Source: a virus. From it: 34,333 bases of DNA. Numbering within the stretch: position 1 is the stretch's first letter; each line of letters starts with the position of its first letter. A program made the translations under genes and the position numbers. The DNA lies in IMG/VR virus record IMGVR_UViG_3300036715_000093, positions 1-34,333 of that record. The stretch is one strand, 5' to 3'. The notes under the pieces were generated by a model that searched no databases, was not told the origin of the DNA, and worked only from the letters and a program-made list of their open reading frames with translations. This document shows, piece after piece, positions 1 through 6,500 of the stretch.

Positions 1-27
1 TTCTCGAAGCGTGTTGGCAGGGGCTAG
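1..27 (+). CDS. C-terminal tail of an upstream gene (partial)
   Basis: The reading frame that begins at the window edge runs eight codons (FSKRVGRG) to a TAG at 25-27, two bases before the GTG proposed as the next start. This is the expected layout for a preceding head gene ending in a tightly packed operon, but only eight residues are visible, so neither coding status nor function can be judged. Confidence 0.3.
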   Translation, partial: FSKRVGRG

Positions 28-29
28 TC

Positions 30-722
30 GTGATCTACGACGATCTGGCTGACCGCCTGACGAGCGAATATGGCCTGCTGCTGTTTGCGCTGTTTGGTCG
101 CTACCAGTCCATGCAGGCACCGGGTGTTGAGATTACGCCAAAGGCACTGGTCGACCTTCAGGTTGATGCCTATGCGCTCGGTAGGGCGTTCTATGACATC
201 GCCAAGACCGAGATCGACGCATACCTGCGCCCGATGCACGTTGGTGACTCAGAAGAGCTTGATGTCGCGCTCACGCACCGCAAACAAGAAGTTCTGACGC
301 TGGTTCGTAAGATGGTTGTTGAAAATGTACAGCAAGTAACGAAGCTCGGCAGGACTGGGCTTGGCGACTACTCGCGCTTGATACGGGACGCGCACAGTGC
401 AACGGGGTTGCTGATTCAGCGCAAGGTCGGAACCATCGACTTCAAGACGACAGACACTTCTGACCGCAAGTGGGATGCAAAAACGCTCATGCGCGTGGTG
501 ATTCGAGATTTTGGCTACCAGTCCTGGCTCGATACGCAGTTCGACGAAATACTTGCAAGCGGCACCGATCTGGCGACCGCATACAGAAATAACGAGAGTG
601 GTATCGACATGACTTTTTCGATCACCGGCGACACGCCTGGATATGAGGCGCTTGACGATATTCGCTCAAGAATTTTTCATCCCAATTCGACTCTTCTGGT
701 GAAGGCTTATGTTCCGTCCTAA
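30..722 (+). CDS. Phage protein upstream of head-tail connector genes, function unknown
   Basis: This 230-residue protein is soluble and mixed alpha/beta, with no signal peptide or membrane segment. I do not recognise its family. Its position, immediately before a connector-like gene and the tail terminator, makes a head or head-tail joining role likely by inference. GTG at 30 is preceded by a purine-rich GGCAGGGG at 16-23. The frame stays open to the left edge of the window without another start codon, so an earlier start outside the window is possible. Its last 14 bases overlap the start of the next gene, which indicates translational coupling. Confidence 0.7.
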   Translation: MIYDDLADRLTSEYGLLLFALFGRYQSMQAPGVEITPKALVDLQVDAYALGRAFYDIAKTEIDAYLRPMHVGDSEELDVALTHRKQEVLTLVRKMVVENVQQVTKLGRTGLGDYSRLIRDAHSATGLLIQRKVGTIDFKTTDTSDRKWDAKTLMRVVIRDFGYQSWLDTQFDEILASGTDLATAYRNNESGIDMTFSITGDTPGYEALDDIRSRIFHPNSTLLVKAYVPS

Positions 723-1056
723 TCAAGATTGCATCATTCAGAAGCGCGGCTTAAACGATGTGTATGGTATGCCGATACCGGGTGTCAACGTCAAGGAGCG
801 TTGCACCATCGTCAAGATAAACATCAAGAACGAAAAGTCCTCAGTTCGCGCTGACACTTCTGCTTCTCGCGGCAATGCTCGCGAATTTGAGGACGATGCG
901 GAATTTTTGCTAAACAAGAATACTGTGGCACAGATCGACGACGTGATTCTGGTTGATGGTTTGACTTTTCGCATCATGACAAGGTTTATCCGTAAGAATC
1001 TACAGGGAGTGCCAGATCATGTTCAGATTACCTGTACTTTCTGGAGCGCACAATGA
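709..1056 (+). CDS. Putative head-tail connector / head closure protein
   Basis: The 115-residue protein opens with a short N-terminal segment and then beta-rich sequence (RCTIVKINIKNEKSSVRADTS, DDVILVDGLTFRIM, HVQITCTFW). This resembles the small beta-barrel head-closure or stopper proteins that sit between the portal/adaptor ring and the tail. The call rests mainly on size, predicted beta content and position, between an unknown head-region gene and a tail-terminator-like gene. It overlaps the preceding gene by 14 bases and its stop overlaps the next ATG (ATGA type, 1053-1056), so the three genes are translationally coupled. The specific family was not recognised with certainty. Confidence 0.6.
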   Translation: MFRPNQDCIIQKRGLNDVYGMPIPGVNVKERCTIVKINIKNEKSSVRADTSASRGNAREFEDDAEFLLNKNTVAQIDDVILVDGLTFRIMTRFIRKNLQGVPDHVQITCTFWSAQ

Positions 1057-1430
1057 ATCTGATGCCGCTCGCACAGCGCCTTGAAATTAAAGGCATCGGT
1101 GCTCAAGGTAGTACAATTTTCATCAACATGATTCCGGCAGAGTGTTCAGAAGGGGTTTTGTTGAGAAATAAATTGCAAGGCACATTGATTGACTACGAAT
1201 TGCCAGGCTACTACAAGGCGAAATTTCAACTGATTGTTCGCGCAAAGGGCTATCAGTCTGGCGACGCTCTAATTCGAAGAACTATCGCTGCGCTGCTTGT
1301 GAACGATACGCAGATTGGCACCATGTACGTGCGATATATGCGACCCGCAACGCTGCCGGTGGTGTTTCCGCTATCCAAGGGCAACCTTCTTGAGTTTGCC
1401 GTTGACTTTGATGTGTTATTTAACGAATGA
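1053..1430 (+). CDS. Tail terminator / minor capsid protein-like tail completion protein
   Basis: This 125-residue protein carries the pattern of the phage 'minor capsid protein 3' / tail terminator group: an N-terminal helix, then ELPGYYKAKFQLIVRAKGYQSGDAL, the segment where these proteins have a PGYY...FQ(V/I)IVR strand followed by a helix. Tail terminators form a hexameric ring that caps the finished tail tube and contacts the head connector. The gene sits between the connector candidate and a gp10-like gene and overlaps both by four bases (ATGA junctions). The order terminator then gp10-like is swapped relative to many HK97-like phages, where gp10 comes first. The family call is from memory of the motif, not a search. 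Confidence 0.62.
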   Translation: MNLMPLAQRLEIKGIGAQGSTIFINMIPAECSEGVLLRNKLQGTLIDYELPGYYKAKFQLIVRAKGYQSGDALIRRTIAALLVNDTQIGTMYVRYMRPATLPVVFPLSKGNLLEFAVDFDVLFNE

Positions 1431-1918
1431 GCTTCAATACTCAGGGCATGGACGGGCTGAAGCTGCAACTTCAGCGGCTTCGCGATGTTTCTATCGCCGC
1501 AAATGCGGAATTGAAGAAATGTGCCGGTGAGGTTGCGGACTTAGCACGCCAAATGGCGCCAATAGATGAAGGTAATCTTGAGAAGGCCATCAAGGTGCGC
1601 TACGAGGGCGTCGAGCGCAATGCTCTTGGTCAGTTCGTCAAAGGTGGCGGCGCATATACAATTTACGTAGACAATGATATGCCTGTTGACGGTCGCGACG
1701 GCAAAACAGTTGGCGATTATGCCTGGATCATGCACGAGCATTTGACGCCGGCTGGAGACATGAATCTAGGGCCGAAGTCGGAAGAGAAGCAGGCATCACA
1801 AGGTATTCAGGTAGGTGGCAAGTTTCTCGAACGCGCCAGTGAGGCGATGAGAGACGGCATTTATTCCCGTCTCGCCAACATCGTCCATAAGTACGTTGAG
1901 GCTATGGACATTGAGTAG
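1427..1918 (+). CDS. HK97 gp10-like head-tail joining / tail completion protein
   Basis: The 163-residue protein shows the hallmark MAPIDEGNLEKAIKV segment (about residues 44-58). It corresponds to the 'aP.dtGnL..si' motif of HK97 gp10-type and lambda gpZ-type tail completion proteins, and is followed by YAWIMHEHL, a typical 'Ya..vh' strand. An N-terminal helix (residues 5-40) leads into this core. These proteins act at the head-tail junction during tail completion. The start overlaps the previous stop by four bases. The gene is followed by a 63-base gap with a perfect dyad element and then the major tail protein, which marks a likely change of expression level. Confidence 0.68.
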   Translation: MSFNTQGMDGLKLQLQRLRDVSIAANAELKKCAGEVADLARQMAPIDEGNLEKAIKVRYEGVERNALGQFVKGGGAYTIYVDNDMPVDGRDGKTVGDYAWIMHEHLTPAGDMNLGPKSEEKQASQGIQVGGKFLERASEAMRDGIYSRLANIVHKYVEAMDIE

Positions 1919-1935
1919 CCTTTATGTTAATCTCT

Positions 1936-1955
1936 ATAAGTCACAACTGACTTAT
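1936..1955. promoter_or_regulatory. Dyad element upstream of the major tail protein gene
   Basis: The sequence ATAAGTCA-CAAC-TGACTTAT is a perfect 8-bp inverted repeat with a 4-base centre. It is the best copy of a motif that recurs in the larger intergenic gaps of this window. It lies 26 bases before the tail-tube ATG and upstream of a strong AAAGGAG ribosome binding site (1968-1974). No good -10 box is visible right after it (TTATTT at 1952 is weak). It could be an operator, an activator site, or an RNA hairpin; the sequence alone does not decide. Confidence 0.6.
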
Positions 1956-1981
1956 TTCTCTCTTTGCAAAGGAGTTTTTGA

Positions 1982-2842
1982 ATGAGCGATACAAAAAACG
2001 TCAAGATCGGCGTGTGCAAGGTGCTGTATAACGGCGTCGATCTAGGCTACACTCAAGGCGGTGTGGAAGTTACCGTTAAAACCGAAACCCACAAGGTTAT
2101 GATTGACCAGTTCGGCAAGACGCCGATCAACGAGTACATCATGGGCCGCGAAGTGACGGTGAAATGCCCGCTGGCTGAAACCACGCTGGCTAACTTGGTC
2201 GAAATCATGCCTGGCGCAACGCTGTACGAAACTGGCGGTGTGCAAGCAACTGGCACGATGACCATTGCTACGCAACCGACAGACGGCCAGACCGTGAAGA
2301 TCAACGGCGTGACCGTAACATTCAAGGCGGCGAACCCGAATGCCGCCAATAATGAAGTGTTGATTGGAGCATCTGCGTCGGCAACTGCGACCAACCTTGC
2401 TGCCGCGATTAACGCAACAACCAACGCTGTTCTGGCCGCTGTGACCGCTGTTGCTGCGTCGGCAACCGTTACCCTCACGTCCGTTACGAAAGGCTCTCTT
2501 GGTAACAGTATTGCCATCGCAACCGGCACCGCTGGCGCCTCCGTGACTGTTTCCGCGGCCACGCTGACAGGCGGCGTTGATGGTACGCCTGCTCGCGTTG
2601 ACGTTCAGGTCGGCGTCGGCAACAATCTGTTGGACATCGCCCGACCGCTTGTTCTGCATCCTGTATCCAAGGCTAATAACGACTACTCCGAAGACTTCAC
2701 CGTGTTCAAAGCCGCTACCGCAGGCGCGCTGAACTTCGCGTACAAGCTGGAAAACGAGCGCGTCTTCTCCTGCGAGTTCAACGGCTACCCCGACCCTGTA
2801 ACCGGCAAGCTGTTTGCAATTGGCGATCCTGCCGCCGTTTAA
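1982..2842 (+). CDS. Major tail (tube) protein with inserted domain
   Basis: This 286-residue protein begins like siphovirus tail tube proteins (NVKIGVCKVLYNGVDLGYTQ, then GGVEVTVKTETHKVMIDQFG) and ends with the matching C-terminal strand set (residues 205-286, with a terminal NGYPDPVTGKLFAIGD). The tube fold is interrupted at about residues 89-200 by an Ala/Thr-rich module (TIATQPTDGQTVKINGVTVT ... TLTGGVDG). Similar modules occur in many phage surface and tail proteins, and probably form a decoration facing outward from the tube. It has its own strong RBS (AAAGGAG, seven bases before ATG), a dyad element upstream and a stem-loop downstream, as expected for an abundantly made protein. Confidence 0.85.
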   Translation: MSDTKNVKIGVCKVLYNGVDLGYTQGGVEVTVKTETHKVMIDQFGKTPINEYIMGREVTVKCPLAETTLANLVEIMPGATLYETGGVQATGTMTIATQPTDGQTVKINGVTVTFKAANPNAANNEVLIGASASATATNLAAAINATTNAVLAAVTAVAASATVTLTSVTKGSLGNSIAIATGTAGASVTVSAATLTGGVDGTPARVDVQVGVGNNLLDIARPLVLHPVSKANNDYSEDFTVFKAATAGALNFAYKLENERVFSCEFNGYPDPVTGKLFAIGDPAAV

Positions 2843-2847
2843 TCCAG

Positions 2848-2865
2848 TAAGTAACCCGTGACTAA
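2848..2865. promoter_or_regulatory. Copy of the dyad element downstream of the tail tube gene
   Basis: TAAGTAA-CCCG-TGACTAA matches the TAAGTCA-N4-TGACTTA pattern at 12 of 14 specified positions. It starts six bases after the tail tube stop codon and abuts a 9-bp stem-loop. No convincing -10 follows (TAATCC overlaps its end). Its position separates the abundant tail tube message from the chaperone genes. Confidence 0.5.
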
Positions 2866-2886
2866 TCCTCGCCTTCTGGCGAGGAT
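2865..2886 (+). terminator. Stem-loop after the tail tube gene (attenuator or mRNA-stabilising hairpin)
   Basis: ATCCTCGCC (2865-2873), loop TTCT, GGCGAGGAT (2878-2886) form a perfect 9-bp stem with a tetraloop. No U-tract follows (the next bases are GCAACC), so it does not look like a complete intrinsic terminator. At this position it may instead protect the 3' end of the tail tube mRNA or partly attenuate transcription into the downstream genes. Confidence 0.45.
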
Positions 2887-2911
2887 GCAACCATCGAAGG
2901 GAACCATAAGA

Positions 2912-3235
2912 ATGAAGATTCTGAATCTTGACAAATTGAACACCAACGAACAGCGCAAACTCGTTATCGGCAATGTGAGTTACCCGGTCGAGGAAATGAC
3001 TGTCGAGAATTTTATTGCCACCACCAAGGCGGCGGAAGACATCAAAGACGACTCCCTGGCGGTGCAGATTGAAGCGACCGTGGATATGATTTGCCGCAGC
3101 GTACCGACGATTGACTCCGCGATCCTGAAAAAGCTGTCACTTGACCAATTGAACATGATCGTCGCTTTCGTTCGCGGCGATGATGTTGACGGCGTGGAAT
3201 CTGGCGAAGAAGGTGACGATCAGCCGGGAAAGTAA
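2912..3235 (+). CDS. Tail assembly chaperone (lambda gpG-like, short form)
   Basis: The 107-residue product starts at ATG 2912 after a GAAGGGAA ribosome binding region. An in-frame GTG at 2858 also exists but lies within the preceding dyad and stem-loop and is not favoured. The protein is small, acidic and largely helical, ends in a very acidic tail (DDVDGVESGEEGDD), and precedes the tape measure gene, as lambda gpG does. The last codons read CCG GGA AAG TAA, which places the lambda-type slippery heptamer GGGAAAG directly before the stop. A fraction of ribosomes is expected to slip -1 and make a longer G-T fusion. Such chaperones coat the tape measure during tail assembly and are absent from the virion. 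Confidence 0.82.
   Translation: MKILNLDKLNTNEQRKLVIGNVSYPVEEMTVENFIATTKAAEDIKDDSLAVQIEATVDMICRSVPTIDSAILKKLSLDQLNMIVAFVRGDDVDGVESGEEGDDQPGK
3226..3232 (+). promoter_or_regulatory. Programmed -1 ribosomal frameshift site (GGGAAAG)
   Basis: In the zero frame the codons are CCG GGA AAG TAA, i.e. the canonical X XXY YYZ arrangement G GGA AAG. This is the same heptamer used by lambda genes G/T. After a -1 slip the next codon is GTA at 3232, and that frame is open to the stop at 3568-3570. The zero-frame stop follows the heptamer immediately, which can add a pause. I did not identify a clear downstream pseudoknot. Confidence 0.85.
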
Positions 3236-3570
3236 GAACCGCCGACATTGAGGAACTCGACTTTGGGTTTCTCTTTAGTCGGGTGCTGAGTTTCTATTCG
3301 CTCTCCTACCGCGAGTTGATGGGAATGCCAGTCAAGACGTTTTGGATGCTGAATCAGAACATCGACCGCATTCTGGCGCAACGAGATATGAGAGCTTTGA
3401 CTGTTGCGGTGTGCGGTCAAAGTACCCAGGAAGCAACGCAAAGTTATCGTCAGAGTCTCATTTTGGAGATCGGCACGGTTGCGAAGCTCAAAGAAGACCC
3501 AATGCGCGATGCCGTTCGTGACGAAGAGGGATTCGCGGCACTGAAGGATATTGCGAAACAAATGAAATAA
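3232..3570 (+). CDS. Tail assembly chaperone T domain, made as a -1 frameshift G-T fusion
   Basis: This 112-codon extension has no plausible start of its own. The earliest candidate is a GTG at 3283 without a ribosome binding site, and about 17 conserved-looking codons (DIEELDFGFLFSRV...) lie upstream of it. Read through the slippery site, the full fusion is about 219 residues (107 from G plus 112 from T). The T part is helical, with SYRELMGMPVKTFWMLNQNI near its start, a segment type seen in gpT-like extensions. It ends eight bases before the tape measure ATG. In lambda the T domain recruits the tail tube protein to the chaperone-coated tape measure; the same role is inferred here. Confidence 0.8.
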   Translation, partial: VRTADIEELDFGFLFSRVLSFYSLSYRELMGMPVKTFWMLNQNIDRILAQRDMRALTVAVCGQSTQEATQSYRQSLILEIGTVAKLKEDPMRDAVRDEEGFAALKDIAKQMK

Positions 3571-3580
3571 AGGAATCAAG

Positions 3581-6500
3581 ATGGCCGGTGGTAGCGAAAT
3601 CAAAAGCGTCCTGACGTTAGACGTATCTAAATTCACCTCGGCAATTGATAAAGCTACCGCCAATCTGGAGACGCTCGATAAGCAATTGAAGAGCGTCGGC
3701 AAGATTTCGGTCGATTTTGAAAAGAGCGTTTCCGGCTTGAGCGCCGGAATTCTCAATGTTTCCGACAAATTCAAGATGCTGGACAAGACCGTTGACAGTC
3801 TTGCCGGCAAGCTCGGTCAGGCAGTCGCCAGCGGCTTCGATACCGTATCTAAAAAATCTCGCGAAGCATCCAAAGACGTTGATGACTTTGGTAAGGCGGT
3901 AAAGCAAACCACGTCGATCAATGCCGATCAGTGGATTAAGAAGTATGCCGAGGAGATTAACAAACTCGCACCGGCTATCAAGAGCGCCATTTCCTCTATC
4001 ATTGAGTTTGACCGCGCTAACGCCGCGTCTGGCAACGTGTCTGAAGCGAGTGCGGCCAAGACGGTTGCGGCGAAACTCCGCATTCTTGAGTCCGAAAAAC
4101 AGACCAACTCCAAAATCATCGCGGATCGCGAGAAAATGGCCGCAGAAGTGCGTGCTATTCAGTCTAAACTGGAAGCGGAAGCGACAGCGAAACGTCTCGA
4201 CGCATCGCTATATTTTGGCAAAAACGCGCCAAAGGGCAACGCGCTACGCAGCGAAGCGTCCAGCCTTGACGGTATGGCTGCTCAGGTCGGTCAGGAGATT
4301 CAACAGCTCGAAATTCTCATTAAGGAGCTGAAGTGGAAGAATGCCGAGATCGACAAGGGTATTCAGCTCACGCGCGAACAAGCTACGGCAGATGAAAAAG
4401 CCGCAATCGCAGCGAAAGAGAAAGCTGATGCTGAGAAAATTGCCGCGGCAGCGGCAAAAGAAGCTGCCCGTACAGCGGCGAAAGAGAAAGCTGATGCTGA
4501 GAAAATTGCCGCGGCAGCGGCAAAAGAAGCTGCCCGCGCATCAAAACTCGCTTCTGAGGAGTCTGCCCGTGCAGCTCGCGCAGCGGCGAAAGAAAAAGCT
4601 GATGCTGAGAAAATCGCCGCAAAAGAAGCCATCAGCGCTGCCCGCGCCGCAGCGAAAGAAAAAGCTGATGCTGAGAAGGTTGCTGCAAAAGAGGCAAAAG
4701 AAGCTGCTCGTGCTGTAGCAAAAGAAAAAGCTGATGCTGAGAAAATTGCCGCGGCAGCGGCAAAAGAAGCTGCCCGTGCATCCAAGCTGGCTTCTGACGA
4801 GTCGGCTCGCGCAGCTCGCGCGGCGGCGGTAGAACGTATCAGGGCCGCGCGTGAAGCTGCCGATTTCGAGCGTCAGCAGGCGCAGCAGATCGCGACGATG
4901 TGGAAGGGCATGGCGCAACTCTGGGGCGCGTCAAGAATCGAGAGAGGACTTGGGTCGTCCATAACCGGCGCCGATCAAATGCAGCGAGCGGAGGTGATTG
5001 TTAAGTCACTCAATTACTCGTCAGAGCATAACAAAGCGATCATGGATAGCGCGTTCGATATGAGTAACGGGCTGAAGTTCATATCGGTACTGGATTCTGT
5101 TAAATCGCGCATGTCAGCGATTGCGTCTATTGGTTACGATAACGCCGAAATAATTGACAAGACTCTTTCAAGCGCGGTAAAGGCCGCAAACAATCTGCGA
5201 TTCCTTGGTATCGCCGAACACGGCGACATGCAAACGACGATCAGAAACCTTTACGGCGTCGTCGAAATGCGTCAGCAGACGGCAGACCCAGAAGCTACAA
5301 ATAGAACATTTGAGCTGATGCAGAAAATCATCACGGGTACGCAGGGTAAGGTCGAGACGCAAGACATGGAAACGGTGTTACGTCGCCTCGGCATGGGCGC
5401 TGGTCAATTGAGCGATCATGGCATGTTAAATCTTGCAGCCGTTGTTGATCAGTTCAAAGTTGCTGGCGGTGGCGGCGATGGCGGTGGCGCTAGTGGTGGT
5501 GTATCGACTGTAGGCACTGCATTCAAAATGATGCAGGCTTACGCAATTGGTAAAGCCAAAACGGCGCAGGCTGTTAATGAGTTCGTTGGCGCGGGAGTTC
5601 TCGATACTGGCGGGCTAGACCTGACCAAAGACAATGCTCACATTTTGAGGGAAGCGAAAGGCGCTGGATTCAAAGACGCAAAGCTCTGGATGGAAGACCC
5701 AGTTGCGGCGGTTCAAAAGATAATGCCGCAGATCATCAAGTACACTCAAGAAAAGGGCAATGTAAAAAAGTTCTATCAGGGCGGCGATATAAACGACCCT
5801 ACAAATCAACTTGCGGCGGTCGCTCAGTACCTTGCAAGACTCGGCATCACGACAACCGCCGCAACGGCGATGATGGTTGCTGGAGACCCGCGTTCACAGG
5901 AGAGAATTAAGCATCAGGTTGATACGATGAGCGGCGCCAAGGGAATTGACGCCGTAGATGAAGAAGCCAGAAAAACGTATGGCAGATCAGTACAGGAGGT
6001 GAAGGCATCACTCAGCAACCTGGCAATACTTGTCGGCAATACGTTGCTGCCTACATTGCAAAAAGTTTTGAACGTTGTTGGCGACATAGTGAGAGGCTTT
6101 AGCGAGTTCGCCAAGAACAATCCACTTACCCTTCAACTGATGACGGTTGCGGCAGCGGCAACCGCCGTAGTGATGGCATTCAAGGGATTCGCAAGCGTGT
6201 TTGGCGTTGTGGGAAACCTGTCGTCTGCCATTAGAAACCTTGCAACGGGCTTTGGTAGCGTAAATGCGAAAACGCAAGAATCTACCGCCGCGCATATCGC
6301 AAACCTGGCAGCTACAGTGCGATCCACTGACGCGACGAGAGTGTTCACAAACCTGAAATTGCAAGAAGCTCAGGCGCATGTGAACGCGATGTCTGGTATG
6401 CAAAGACTGACGGCGGTTCAAAACGTTCTCATTCCAGCTCAAAGAGCGGCGTCTGCGGCGACGCAGGAGCATGTGGTTGCGAGCAAGGCGTTGTCTGCGG

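Noticed and set aside
2042-2890. 282-codon open frame on the - strand opposite the tail tube gene
   Set aside because: It mirrors a strongly supported + strand gene; the product is low-complexity Gly/Arg/Asn-rich, and no other - strand gene exists nearby.
3283-3570. Independent gene starting at GTG 3283
   Set aside because: No ribosome binding site, and coding-like sequence extends upstream to the slippery heptamer; better explained as the frameshift extension.
4412-4845. CRISPR-like regular repeats
   Set aside because: The repeats are contiguous coding units in frame, without unique spacers or cas genes.
4363-4918. Ala/Phe/Ser-rich - strand frames opposite the tape measure repeats
   Set aside because: They are products of the repeated Ala/Lys/Glu codons read backwards.
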